Below are positions 29,480 to 38,106 of a DNA stretch of 39,814 nt, one piece after another. Under the pieces are notes generated by a model that saw only the letters and a program-made list of their open reading frames with translations, was not told the DNA's origin and ran no database searches. The number at the start of each line of letters is the position of its first letter. Within the stretch, counting starts at the first letter, position 1. The stretch is from Candidatus Gastranaerophilales bacterium. Lineage in GTDB: Bacteria > Cyanobacteriota > Vampirovibrionia > Gastranaerophilales > Gastranaerophilaceae. The position numbers and the translations under genes were made by a program. Where the stretch lies: positions 1 through 39,814 of the forward strand of contig CAAFVD010000031.1 in NCBI GenBank assembly GCA_900766355.1, read 5' to 3'.

Positions 29480-29818
29480 ATGAAAGATACAAATAAAAAA
29501 TCTTTGCATGTTAAAACCGGTGATAGAGTTATTGTTACTGCCGGTAAAGACAAAGGCAAAATGGGTAACGTAAAAAAATCAATTCCTTCAGAAGCAAAAG
29601 TTGTGGTTGAAGGAGTAAATATGGTAACTAAGGCACAAAAACCAAATCCAATGGCTGGTATTCAAGGCGGATTGGTCAAGTTGGAAGCTCCATTGGATTC
29701 TTCTAATGTAATGGTTGTTTGTCCTAGTTGTGAAAAACCAACAAAAATCAAACACGAAGTTAAAGATGGTAAAAAAGTTCGTGTTTGCAAAAAATGTGGT
29801 GAACAGTTAGATGTTTAA
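29480..29818 (+). CDS. rplX: 50S ribosomal protein L24
   Basis: 112 residues. KTGDRVIVTAGKDKGKMGNV (KOW motif), GVNMVTKAQKPNPM, and a C-terminal CPSCEKPTK plus CKKCGE zinc-ribbon-like pair. L24 initiates 50S assembly. The Cys pair marks the zinc-capable form. It begins 12 bases after rplN. Confidence 0.96.
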   Translation: MKDTNKKSLHVKTGDRVIVTAGKDKGKMGNVKKSIPSEAKVVVEGVNMVTKAQKPNPMAGIQGGLVKLEAPLDSSNVMVVCPSCEKPTKIKHEVKDGKKVRVCKKCGEQLDV

Positions 29819-29873
29819 TGTGTTAGCGTAAGCGAAACGACATTAATATCATCGATTAAGAGGAAAAATAAAA

Positions 29874-30437
29874 ATGACAAAGACAATTAGTTTAAAGAAA
29901 AGATATGAAGACGAAATAAAAGCTGCAATGAAAGAAAAGTTCGGCTATGAAAACGATATGATGATTCCTAAACTTCATAAAATCGTTTTGAACATGGGTG
30001 TTGGTGAAGCTTCACACAACTCTAAAATTGCAGATGTTATTGAAGGTCAATTAACAAAAATTGCCGGTCAAAAGGCTGTTGTTACTAAAGCTAAAAAATC
30101 AATCGCTTCTTACAAATTGAGAGAAGGTATGCCAGTTGGTGCTATGGTTACATTACGTGGTGAAAGAATGTATGATTTCTTACAAAAGTTAATCTGCGTT
30201 GTTCTTCCTCGTATTCGTGACTTTAGAGGTATTAGTGCAAAAAGTTTTGACGGTCGTGGTAACTATACTTTAGGGTTAAAAGAACAATCTTTATTCCCTG
30301 AAATTACTTACGAAGAAGTAGATTTAGTAAAAGGTATGAATGTTTCAATTATTACTACTGCTAAGACTGATGACGAAGCAAGAGAATTATTGAGATTAAT
30401 CGGTATGCCTTTTAAAGGAATGAACAAGCAACAATAA
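29874..30437 (+). CDS. rplE: 50S ribosomal protein L5
   Basis: 187 residues. MMIPKLHKIVLNMGVGEASH, LREGMPVGAMVTLRGERMYD, and RDFRGISAKSFDGRGNYTLG identify L5, which holds 5S rRNA and contacts P-site tRNA. Shine-Dalgarno AGAGGAAAAA. Confidence 0.98.
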   Translation: MTKTISLKKRYEDEIKAAMKEKFGYENDMMIPKLHKIVLNMGVGEASHNSKIADVIEGQLTKIAGQKAVVTKAKKSIASYKLREGMPVGAMVTLRGERMYDFLQKLICVVLPRIRDFRGISAKSFDGRGNYTLGLKEQSLFPEITYEEVDLVKGMNVSIITTAKTDDEARELLRLIGMPFKGMNKQQ

Positions 30438-30459
30438 CTAAAATATAAAGGAGAAAATC

Positions 30460-30666
30460 GTGGCTAAAAAAGCGATGATAAATAAGGAAAGATCCAGAGA
30501 ACAATTAGTATTAAAAGGAAAATATCCTAAAACAAGATTACATAACAGATGTAGTATTTGTGGTCGTCCTCACGGATTCCATAGAGATTTCGGTCTTTGC
30601 AGAATCTGCTTGAGAAAAATGGCTCACCAAGGATTGTTACCTGGCGTTACTAAAGCTAGCTGGTAG
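30460..30666 (+). CDS. rpsN: 30S ribosomal protein S14, zinc type
   Basis: 68 residues, starting with GTG. NRCSICGRPHGFHRDFGLCR carries CxxC, followed by CRIC, a complete zinc site, so this is the short zinc-binding S14 (rpsZ type). Shine-Dalgarno AAAGGAGAAAA. A terminator follows, where rpsH would normally come directly. Confidence 0.97.
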   Translation: MAKKAMINKERSREQLVLKGKYPKTRLHNRCSICGRPHGFHRDFGLCRICLRKMAHQGLLPGVTKASW

Positions 30667-30692
30667 TTCTTTATTACTAAACAAAAACATTT

Positions 30693-30722
30693 AAAAGAGT
30701 AACATTTTGTTACTCTTTTTGT
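30693..30722 (+). terminator. Intrinsic terminator after rpsN, inside the ribosomal cluster
   Basis: A perfect 12-bp stem AAAAGAGTAACA with TGTTACTCTTTT, loop TTT, with T's continuing. It ends the rpsJ-rpsN unit, separating rpsH, rplF and rplR. Confidence 0.85.
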
Positions 30723-30797
30723 GTTGTTTATGCTTTAAAAGCAATTATTTTTATTTACAAGTTTTCATATATATATGCAAATAAAAAGGAGAATAAT

Positions 30798-32081
30798 ATG
30801 GTTTCAATAAATCCAGAAAATGTTATAAAAACTGCTGAATCAGGTTTAAAGAAAAAAGCTTTTGGTGGTGTATCATTAGAAAGTGCAAAAGAGGCTATTC
30901 AAAAAACTGCAGATGGTGTTAAACAACTTGCAGAGAATGCAATAGGCTCAGTTCAACAAGAGTTACAAAATTTTAAAGGTAAATCAGCACAAGAAATGGC
31001 AGAAATGACATCAAAAAAAGATGCAGTGATTCTAGGAAAAGATAAACAAATTGCCCAAAAAGATGAGCAATTAAACATTATTCAAAAAGCTCTTAATACT
31101 GCAAAATCTATAAAAGAAGGTAAACCTAAAAAATTAAAAAATGGTAATTATGAAATTTCAAAAGTAAATAAAAATGGTGCTAAGATGACAACAGAAAAAA
31201 CTGCTGATGGAAAATTGGTAAAAGTTTCTGTTGAAACTTTAGATGGTGATGTAAGAACTACACGTTATAGTCTAGAAACAGGAAAACCAAAATCAACATA
31301 TACAAATGTTAATGAGGAAACAACTCTTAAGTATGATAATGATGGGAAGTTAAAATCAAAAGATTTGGTAAATGTAAAAAAATCTTCTGTTCAAAAGCCA
31401 AAACTTGTATCGGAAGATATTATTTCTACAGATAAACGTACGGGTATAGATAACATCAAAAAAACGTATTCAGATGGGTCTTATCAAATGATTGAATATA
31501 GTAAATCTGCACAAACTCCACTTGCAAGTGAAAAATTTAATAAAGAAGGAAAGTTAGTTGAAAAAGCAAGAACGACTTTAGATAATTCTGGTAAAGTTGC
31601 ATCTACAACTACAGAAAAACTTAATCCAGAAACAGGTAAGAGTGTAGAAATAATTGATCAATATGCAGATGGAACATCTTCAAGAAAATTGTTTAATGAA
31701 GAAGGAAAATTCTATAAAAAAGAAGAAAAAACAAAACAAGGTTTAAAACGTATTGTTACAGCAAAAACGGATAAATATGGTAATGTTGATGATTCAAACC
31801 CTACTTTAAAATATGTTTATCCTAAAGAATCATTAATAAAAAGCTCAACTGTTGAGTTAGAATCCAGATATTATGCGAATAAAGAAGTTTTAAAAATGAA
31901 AGATGGTTCAACTGTCACAATGGGTATAAATAATAACTATACACCGTATAATGTTACAATAAATAAACAAGGTGAAGCACCTAAAGTATTAGAAAGAGAA
32001 GAAGGTGCTGAATATCTAAAGAAAATAGGAAAAGTTGGATATCGTCAAGATGAAGATTATTTTTCTAATGTATTAAAATAA
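30798..32081 (+). CDS. Unknown repetitive protein inserted in the ribosomal cluster
   Basis: 427 residues, no signal peptide, not ribosomal. Residues about 15-105 are a helical, coiled-coil-prone N-terminus (AKEAIQKTADGVKQLAENAI and KDAVILGKDKQIAQKDEQL). From about 110 to 400 it is a Lys/Thr-rich array of short strand-turn units such as YSDGSYQMIEY, YADGTSSRKLFNEEGKFYKK and MKDGSTVTMGI, resembling YD- or MORN-like repeats. Such beta-repeat proteins are often surface- or host-facing, but no family was recognised. Shine-Dalgarno AAAAAGGAGAA at proper spacing. It lies between two terminators, so is its own transcription unit inside the S10/spc cluster. Confidence 0.85.
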   Translation: MVSINPENVIKTAESGLKKKAFGGVSLESAKEAIQKTADGVKQLAENAIGSVQQELQNFKGKSAQEMAEMTSKKDAVILGKDKQIAQKDEQLNIIQKALNTAKSIKEGKPKKLKNGNYEISKVNKNGAKMTTEKTADGKLVKVSVETLDGDVRTTRYSLETGKPKSTYTNVNEETTLKYDNDGKLKSKDLVNVKKSSVQKPKLVSEDIISTDKRTGIDNIKKTYSDGSYQMIEYSKSAQTPLASEKFNKEGKLVEKARTTLDNSGKVASTTTEKLNPETGKSVEIIDQYADGTSSRKLFNEEGKFYKKEEKTKQGLKRIVTAKTDKYGNVDDSNPTLKYVYPKESLIKSSTVELESRYYANKEVLKMKDGSTVTMGINNNYTPYNVTINKQGEAPKVLEREEGAEYLKKIGKVGYRQDEDYFSNVLK

Positions 32082-32107
32082 AAGGGGACGAAAGTTCCCC
32101 TTTTTTA
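32080..32107 (+). terminator. Intrinsic terminator of the inserted gene
   Basis: AAAAGGGGA pairs with TCCCCTTTT, loop CGAAAGT, followed by T's. It closes the unit before rpsH. Confidence 0.8.
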
Positions 32108-32164
32108 TGCTTAATATCTCGTAATTAATGACTTGTAAGATATTTTTCTTTATACTAAAATAGT

Positions 32165-32194
32165 TTTGTTGACTGCCGAAATACGCTTTATTAT
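32165..32194 (+). promoter_or_regulatory. Candidate promoter upstream of rpsH
   Basis: Two overlapping readings are possible: TTTGTT-18-TATTAT (TATTAT at 32189-32194), or TTGACT (32169-32174) with a short 14-base spacer to the same -10. The rpsJ promoter region shows the same TTGACT placed slightly close to an AT-rich -10. It is needed because a terminator separates rpsH from the upstream genes. The remaining leader to 32278 has no other feature I can name. Confidence 0.45.
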
Positions 32195-32278
32195 GAGCAA
32201 TAATTAATTCGGTAAGAACGAGTACTCGGATACTGCAAGTTATATTCTTGTAAGTCCACAATAGAAAAGGAAGTAAAC

Positions 32279-32674
32279 ATGAACACAGATCCTATAGCAG
32301 ATATGCTAACTAGAATCAGAAATGCTAATATTGTTTCTCACGAAACAGTATCTATGCCTCTTTCAAAATTGAAATTATCTTTAGCTGAATTGTTAAAGAG
32401 CGAAGGTTTTATCAACGGTTATTCTGTTAAAGAAGAAGGTAAATTCAAATCTTTAGTTATCGAATTGAAATACGATGAACACGGAAAACCTGTTATCACT
32501 AACCTTCAAAGAGTTTCTAAACCAGGTCTTAGAACTTATTGCAAGGCTAAAAACTTACCTCAAGTATTTGGTGGTTTAGGTATTGCGATTGTTTCTACTA
32601 GCAAAGGTTTATTAACAGATAGAAAAGCTCGCAAAGAAAAATTAGGCGGCGAAATTCTTTGTAATGTTTGGTAG
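32279..32674 (+). CDS. rpsH: 30S ribosomal protein S8
   Basis: 131 residues. DPIADMLTRIRNANIVSHE, SKPGLRTYCKAKNLPQVFGG, and the C-terminal STSKGLLTDRKARKEKLGGE and ILCNVW identify S8, a primary 16S binder that in E. coli represses the spc operon. Shine-Dalgarno AAAGGAAG. It is separated from rpsN by the inserted gene. Confidence 0.98.
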   Translation: MNTDPIADMLTRIRNANIVSHETVSMPLSKLKLSLAELLKSEGFINGYSVKEEGKFKSLVIELKYDEHGKPVITNLQRVSKPGLRTYCKAKNLPQVFGGLGIAIVSTSKGLLTDRKARKEKLGGEILCNVW

Positions 32675-32809
32675 TTTTTAATCCTGTTACATTCAAAGTC
32701 CAGTTTTGTTTGTAAAACAAGCAAACTACAGTCAAACTTACAAAAAGTAAAATACTCAAAGTGGTGTAATTGACAGAAAACCCACTTTTTATAAAAAGGA
32801 GAATAAAAT

Positions 32810-33349
32810 ATGTCACGTATTGGTAAAAAACCCGTTGAAATTCCTTCAGGAGTTGAAGCTAAATTAGACGGTCAAACAATTACAGTTAAAGGACCTAAAG
32901 GTACTGAAACTGTTACAGTAAGAGATGAAATTAAAATTTCTATTGTTGATAATCACATTATACTTGAACCTACTAATGATGAAAGAAAAACTAATGCTTT
33001 GCATGGTCTTTCAAGAACATTAGTTGCTAACGCTGTTGAAGGTGTAAGCAAAGGTTTCGAAAAGAAATTAGAAATTCAAGGTGTTGGTTATCGTGCTAAC
33101 ATGGAAGGAACTAAATTAAATATGCAACTAGGTTACTCTCACCCAGTTCTTATTGATCCACCTCAAGGTATTACAATTGCAGTTGAAAAGAACGTAAATA
33201 TTACTGTAAGTGGTTCTAATAAACAAATGGTTGGTGATGTAGCTGCTGCTATCAGAAGCAAACGTCCTCCAGAAGTTTATAAAGGAAAAGGTGTTCGCTA
33301 CGAAGGTGAACATATCAGACGTAAAGCTGGTAAAGCTGGTAAAAAATAG
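32810..33349 (+). CDS. rplF: 50S ribosomal protein L6
   Basis: 179 residues. MSRIGKKPVEIPSGVEAK, LHGLSRTLVANAVEGVSKGF and the C-terminal YKGKGVRYEGEHIRRKAGKA identify L6, near the sarcin-ricin loop. Shine-Dalgarno AAAGGAGAA. A 135-base spacer with a possible hairpin AAAGTGG/CCCACTTT precedes it. Confidence 0.98.
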   Translation: MSRIGKKPVEIPSGVEAKLDGQTITVKGPKGTETVTVRDEIKISIVDNHIILEPTNDERKTNALHGLSRTLVANAVEGVSKGFEKKLEIQGVGYRANMEGTKLNMQLGYSHPVLIDPPQGITIAVEKNVNITVSGSNKQMVGDVAAAIRSKRPPEVYKGKGVRYEGEHIRRKAGKAGKK

Positions 33350-33469
33350 ATAGTTCTTAGGCGAACGAAGTGAGCCTTAGAAATATCTATCCTGAACTTG
33401 TTTCAGGAATATAATATAAATAGTAAAGCCCGCATAAACCCTTAGTAAGTGGCTAAGAAGGTTTGGGTT
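33348..33469 (+). promoter_or_regulatory. Hairpin-rich spacer rplF-rplR
   Basis: Three hairpins in a row: GATAG/CTATC enclosing TAGGC/GCCTTA (33348-33391), CCTGAA/TTCAGG with loop CTTGT (33391-33407), and CTTAG/CTAAG inside AAACC/GGTTT (33436-33469). The first contains GCGAACGAAGTGAGC, similar to REP-type repeats. The spacer is far longer than usual between these two genes. Confidence 0.45.
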
Positions 33470-33483
33470 AAGGAGAAAAGAAA

Positions 33484-33852
33484 ATGATTAAACAAGAAAT
33501 TAGAAAACCTAGAGTTCAAAAAAGACATAGATCAATCAGAGTAAATATCTCAGGTGATTCTGAATACCCAAGATTAGCAGTATACAGAAGTACTAAACAT
33601 ATTTATGCTCAAGTTATTGATGATGTTAAACATGTTACTTTAGCTTCTGCTTCTTCAAATGATAAAGAATTGCGTGCTAAATTATCACATGGTGGTAATA
33701 TTGAAGCTGCAAAACTTGTTGGTGAAGAAGTTGCTAAAAAAGCACTTAAAGCTGGTGTAAAAGGTGTTGTTTTTGATAGAGGTGGTTTCCTTTATCATGG
33801 AAGAATCCAAGCACTTGCTGACGCAGCTAGAGAAGCTGGTTTAGAATTCTAA
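33484..33852 (+). CDS. rplR: 50S ribosomal protein L18
   Basis: 122 residues. KRHRSIRVNISGDSEYPRL, KHIYAQVIDD and FDRGGFLYHGRIQALADAAR identify L18, which carries 5S rRNA into the subunit. Shine-Dalgarno AAGGAGAA. It is the last ribosomal gene: a terminator and unrelated genes follow instead of rpsE. Confidence 0.98.
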   Translation: MIKQEIRKPRVQKRHRSIRVNISGDSEYPRLAVYRSTKHIYAQVIDDVKHVTLASASSNDKELRAKLSHGGNIEAAKLVGEEVAKKALKAGVKGVVFDRGGFLYHGRIQALADAAREAGLEF

Positions 33853-33878
33853 TCTAAAGAATTTATATTCTAAAAAGT

Positions 33879-33916
33879 AGAGCAAAGTTTGTATATTACA
33901 AACCTTGCTCTCTTTT
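33879..33916 (+). terminator. Intrinsic terminator ending the ribosomal cluster after rplR
   Basis: AGAGCAAAGTTTGTA pairs with TACAAACCTTGCTCT (one mismatch), loop TAT, then CTTTTTG. Confidence 0.85.
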
Positions 33917-33962
33917 TGTATACATATTGTCATTCTTATCTTTTTTATGATAATTTAGAAGA

Positions 33963-34481
33963 ATGATAGAACTTTTAATAATGTATATTTTATCAAAATC
34001 ACCGCATACAATGTATGGTGTTTTGAAGGATATTTTAAAAAACTTTTCACCTTATACCAAGCCTAGTTTTGGGACTGTAAAACCAGCACTTTTGAGGCTT
34101 GAAAAAAAAGGTGCAATTTGTTCAAGCAAATCAATTTCTGACGGAGGTAAAGTTTCAATTTTATATGCTTTGACTCCTGACGGACTTAGTATTTTAAAAC
34201 AAAAAATATTAGAAGTTGATACAGAAAATCCTGTTCAGTTTCTTTCGAATGCAAGAATACAGTTGGCTTGTGCTGGTTTTTTAGATATGGCATCTCAACA
34301 AGAATTATTCCTAAAACTAAAAAAAAGAGCAATTCTTATAAAAACTGATGCAGAAAGTAAAATATCTGATGAAACTATATCACCAACATATTTTCATAGG
34401 TTGGTGTTAGATAACTCGATTTGTGAATATAATAATTTTATAACTTTATTAGAGGGGTTAGAACGTGGCGGCAATAGTTAG
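33963..34481 (+). CDS. PadR-family-like transcriptional regulator
   Basis: 172 residues. Winged-helix region (about 5-80): IMYILSKSPHTMYGVLKDIL, TVKPALLRLEKKGAICS and SILYALTPDGLSILKQKI follow the PadR N-terminal domain. The C-terminal part is helical (about 95-165), like the dimerisation region. The ligand is not evident. No clear Shine-Dalgarno; the AT-rich TATGATAAT upstream may act as -10. Its end overlaps the DUF512 start by 17 bases, so it may control that gene. Confidence 0.75.
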   Translation: MIELLIMYILSKSPHTMYGVLKDILKNFSPYTKPSFGTVKPALLRLEKKGAICSSKSISDGGKVSILYALTPDGLSILKQKILEVDTENPVQFLSNARIQLACAGFLDMASQQELFLKLKKRAILIKTDAESKISDETISPTYFHRLVLDNSICEYNNFITLLEGLERGGNS

Positions 34482-35742
34482 TTCGGTAGAAGATGGTTCA
34501 ATAGCAGAAGAACTAGAAATAGAAGCTGGTGATGAACTCTTATCAATAGATGGTCAGAAAATGCTGGATATGATTGATTATGGTTTCTATTGCAAATCAG
34601 AACTTCTTACCCTTGAAATTAAAAAAACTAATGGTGAAATTGAAGAAATTGAACTAGAAAAAGATTATGATGAAGATTTAGGTATAGTTTTTGAAAGTGC
34701 AGTTTTCGATAAAATAAAACCTTGTTTAAATAAATGTATTTTTTGTTTTGTAGACCAACAACCAAAAGGTTTGCGAGATACTCTTTATATAAAAGATGAT
34801 GATTATAGATTATCTTATTTACAAGGTACTTATATAACATTAACAAATTTAAAAGAGGAAGATAAACAACGAATTTCGAGAATGCATTTAGGACCATTTT
34901 ATGTTTCTGTTCATACAACGAATCCTGATTTGAGAGTAAAAATGCTAAGAAATCCAAATGCCTCGAAAATAATGGAAAACTTGAATTGGTTTAAGGATAA
35001 TGAAATTCCATTTCATGCACAGATTGTTTTGTGTCCTGATGTAAATGACGGTGCAGAATTGGATAGAACACTTAATGATTTGTCAACCTTGGGAGAAAAT
35101 TTATTATCTGTTGCTATTGTTCCTGTTGGTATTACACAATATAGAGAAGATAATATTCTGAAACAGGTAACTCCAGAGGTTGCAAAACAAACAATTGAAA
35201 TTGCAAGTAAATATAAAAAGGTTTGTTGTTCAGATGAGTTCTTCTTGCTTGCAGAAAAAGATATTCCTCCTACGGACTATTATGGAAACTTCTGTCAATT
35301 AGATGATGGCGTGGGAGCAATAAGAGCATTAATTGATGATTTTGAATCTTATGATTTGCCAGATGAACTTTCTGAGTCATTAGATTTAGCATTTGCAACA
35401 TCTTATGCTGGGAAAGATGCGATAGAATATGTTTCAAAGAGTCTTAATAGGATTAAAAATTTAAAAACGTCTGTTTATCCTGTTAAATCAAATTATTGGG
35501 GACAAAATATTACTGTTGCTGGATTAATAACCTCTCAGGATTTAATAAATACAATAAAAGACATAAAAAGTGATTATATAGTTGTTCCAGGTGTAATGTT
35601 GAAACCATATACGGATAGTTTTTTGGACGGTGAAACTTTATCTCATGTAGAGCAAATAACAGGTAAGAAATTTATTGTTATTCATAATCAGTATTCATTG
35701 GGTGAGTTGATAGATTTTATTAATTGTTATACTGAGGATTAA
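34465..35742 (+). CDS. DUF512 family protein (PDZ-like plus radical-SAM-type CxxxCxxC)
   Basis: 425 residues. A PDZ-like N-terminal domain (about 3-70: SVEDGSIAEELEIEAGDELL), then PCLNKCIFCFVDQQPKGLR with C-x3-C-x2-C (the radical-SAM type cluster motif), YRLSYLQGTYITLTNL, and a C-terminal DUF512 region. Families like this are shared by cyanobacteria and clostridia, often beside der; function is not established. Start GTG 34465 with AGAGGGG 7 bases upstream. The 3' end overlaps the convergent gene at 35720 by 23 bases. Confidence 0.88.
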   Translation: MAAIVSSVEDGSIAEELEIEAGDELLSIDGQKMLDMIDYGFYCKSELLTLEIKKTNGEIEEIELEKDYDEDLGIVFESAVFDKIKPCLNKCIFCFVDQQPKGLRDTLYIKDDDYRLSYLQGTYITLTNLKEEDKQRISRMHLGPFYVSVHTTNPDLRVKMLRNPNASKIMENLNWFKDNEIPFHAQIVLCPDVNDGAELDRTLNDLSTLGENLLSVAIVPVGITQYREDNILKQVTPEVAKQTIEIASKYKKVCCSDEFFLLAEKDIPPTDYYGNFCQLDDGVGAIRALIDDFESYDLPDELSESLDLAFATSYAGKDAIEYVSKSLNRIKNLKTSVYPVKSNYWGQNITVAGLITSQDLINTIKDIKSDYIVVPGVMLKPYTDSFLDGETLSHVEQITGKKFIVIHNQYSLGELIDFINCYTED

Positions 35743-36313
35743 GAATGTTTATATATGTATAGGCATTAAAATCAACACTACCAAAAATTAGTTTCATTCT
35801 AGTATCAGTATCTGGAATAAGTTTTGCGAATTGGATAAATTCTTGATTGAAGTCATCGTTTGTTTCTCTAGCTTTTAATTTAGTTATTAAATTATGAGAT
35901 TGGTAAAGCTCAAGATAGACACCATCGTCCTTTTTTTCTCCAATAACTCTATAAAAACCACAATCTATAATTTTGCCATTAGAAACAAAATTTACAGGAA
36001 TATTGAGGACTTGACATTCTTCAGCTTCTTCAAGTGGGGTTTGGCTTTCAATATTCTCCTTATGGGCGTCCATATTATCGTGTAAACTATTTCCTTTTAA
36101 TTTTCGGATAGCTTTTTCTTTCTGACGATTCATTTTTTTATTTTTTTTAGCTTCAAGAGCATTCATAGTTTCTTCAAATTGTTTGTTTGTAATAACTTTC
36201 TGACCGTCCCAAGCATTGTCGATATTGTCATATTTCGACCAATCAACTTCTTCTGCACATATTGGAAGTGCAAATAGTGAAAGTATTAAAAGTAAAACAA
36301 TTTTTTTACGCAT
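35720..36313 (-). CDS. Unknown exported protein
   Basis: 197 residues. A signal peptide (MRKKIVLLLILSLFALPICA, cleavage about residue 20; C19 could even serve as a lipobox cysteine, though LPIC-A is weak) is followed by an Asp/Trp-containing segment (VDWSKYDNIDNAWDGQKV), a Lys-rich charged helix and a C-terminal beta-rich part with the ordered strands IPVNFVSNGKIIDCGFYRV, YLELYQSHNLI and MKLIFGSVDF. No known family. The 3' end overlaps the DUF512 gene tail-to-tail. Confidence 0.7.
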   Translation of the reverse strand: MRKKIVLLLILSLFALPICAEEVDWSKYDNIDNAWDGQKVITNKQFEETMNALEAKKNKKMNRQKEKAIRKLKGNSLHDNMDAHKENIESQTPLEEAEECQVLNIPVNFVSNGKIIDCGFYRVIGEKKDDGVYLELYQSHNLITKLKARETNDDFNQEFIQFAKLIPDTDTRMKLIFGSVDFNAYTYINILNPQYNN

Positions 36314-36438
36314 ATATTAAGTTTATAATGTTATTTTTATATAAGTAAACATCTAAATAGTGTAAAGTATTTATTTTTTTATATAAATAGTGTATAATTA
36401 AAGTGTTATATCTATTATGGAATAAAGGCAATATATCA

Positions 36439-38106
36439 TTGGGAATCGGTTTAATACTAATAATAACTTGTATAGGCTTATTTGTCCTATATAGTGCTTT
36501 GGCTTCTGCAGAGAATAATGATCAAGGAAAAGGCTTGCAGGTAACAACAAAAAACATATTGGAACAAGTTGAAAACCTATACAATGAGAAAGAATATACT
36601 ATTCTTGAGATTTTAGCTAAAAAATATTTGGAACGAGTACCAAAGCATTATGGCGTTCGTTGTTATTTAGCAAAGTGTTTTTATGATACCAATAAAATTA
36701 CTCAAGCGATATATGAATGTTTAAAAATATTGAAACGTAATAAAGAGTTTGATGATATACGTTTAATTTTAGCAAACTGTTATAGAAGAAAAAACTTAAC
36801 AATAGAAGCTTTGAAACAGTTTGAAATCTTGTATAAACGAGGTAATAGGTCTGTTGAAGTAATAAAAAATATGGCAGAATTGTTTAATGATGTAAGCCAG
36901 TATAGTGCATCAATTAAACTATATAATATGTTAGTTCCAATGACAAAAGATAATCGTGAAATTTCTGAATATAAGCTTATATTGGCGAAATTGAACGAAA
37001 AAATTGGTGATTATGCTGCTGCATTTGAGGCTTACAAAGCTAGATTACAACTTACTCCAAAAGATTATGATACTCGTAAGAGAATGATTCAGCTTTATTT
37101 AAAAGTTGGAAATATGGGTAAAGTTATTTCTTCTTTAGAAGAAATGTTGGATTATGATTTGCCACAAGAGATGAAATTGTGGGCTTTAGAGTTGATTGTT
37201 AAAACTTGTCGAGAAGTCGGAGAGCAAATGAAAGCTCTAACTCATATTGAAAAACTTATTGATTGTCCTGGTAGTAATGTATTAGAAGCTAAATGCGTGA
37301 TGGCCGATATTTATTGTACTCTTGATAATTTAGAGGCTGCGGAAGGCGTTTTAACTGATTTGTCTATGGAACATGAGGATAATGTAGAAGTTTTGACACG
37401 TCTTGCTACTGTTTATGAAAAACAAAATAGATTTTCAGAAGCGAATGATATTTATAATGGATTATTGGTTGTTATTCCAAGTACCGAAGTTCGTAGGGTA
37501 CATAACTTGATGAGTAATTTATATGCTCGTTGGGGTGCATCTATGTTGAACGGTTCTGAGTTATCAGATGTAACAGAATCTTTCAAGTTGTTTTCAATGG
37601 CAATTCAGTTTGATGTTACAAATCCTTATGTTCATGAACAATTAGCAAAAGCTAATATGTTAATTAAAAATTATAAAGAGGCTATTTCTCAATTAAAAAT
37701 AGCTATGGATTATAGCGAAGAATCTAATTATGCAAAATATTATTTACCATTAGCAGAGTGTTATCACAATATTAATAATGCTTTTGAAGAAAAGAAAGCA
37801 TTAACAAGTCTTATTAAAGCTGAACCTGAAAACTCTGTTGCCCATTGGAAATTAGCACAGTTGTGCGAGGCTCAACATGATACAAAAGGTGCTAAGACGA
37901 TGTTAGAAAAAACAATTGAGCTAGACCCTAATATGATAGAGCCAAAATATAGATTGGCTTTGTTATATGAATCTGAAGGCTACAAAGATGGTGCGATAAA
38001 TCTTTATAGGCAAATATTAAGATTAGACCCAGCTAATGAAGATGTTGAAAGTAACTTGAAAACATTATTAAACTTTAGCCATGACCTTAAGGATCAGACC
38101 AATTAA
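36439..38106 (+). CDS. Membrane-anchored TPR protein
   Basis: About 555 residues. A single N-terminal transmembrane segment (GIGLILIITCIGLFVLYSAL) is followed by about twelve tetratricopeptide-like helix pairs (for example YAAAFEAYKARLQLTPKDYD, EAISQLKIAMDYSEE and DGAINLYRQILRLDPANED), a scaffold for protein partners. TTG 36439 is chosen because AAAGG lies 10 bases upstream, whereas GTG 36403 falls at the start of transcription expected from TATAAT 36393-36398; GTG 36403 remains an alternative. The 3' end overlaps the convergent chromate transporter gene by 39 bases. Confidence 0.85.
   Translation: MGIGLILIITCIGLFVLYSALASAENNDQGKGLQVTTKNILEQVENLYNEKEYTILEILAKKYLERVPKHYGVRCYLAKCFYDTNKITQAIYECLKILKRNKEFDDIRLILANCYRRKNLTIEALKQFEILYKRGNRSVEVIKNMAELFNDVSQYSASIKLYNMLVPMTKDNREISEYKLILAKLNEKIGDYAAAFEAYKARLQLTPKDYDTRKRMIQLYLKVGNMGKVISSLEEMLDYDLPQEMKLWALELIVKTCREVGEQMKALTHIEKLIDCPGSNVLEAKCVMADIYCTLDNLEAAEGVLTDLSMEHEDNVEVLTRLATVYEKQNRFSEANDIYNGLLVVIPSTEVRRVHNLMSNLYARWGASMLNGSELSDVTESFKLFSMAIQFDVTNPYVHEQLAKANMLIKNYKEAISQLKIAMDYSEESNYAKYYLPLAECYHNINNAFEEKKALTSLIKAEPENSVAHWKLAQLCEAQHDTKGAKTMLEKTIELDPNMIEPKYRLALLYESEGYKDGAINLYRQILRLDPANEDVESNLKTLLNFSHDLKDQTN

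Noticed and set aside
29071..29559. Minus-strand frame of 162 codons opposite rplN
   Set aside because: Antisense to rplN, and the sequence is typical of a shadow frame.
34628..34957. Minus-strand frame of 109 codons opposite the DUF512 gene
   Set aside because: Antisense shadow of the conserved cysteine-motif region.
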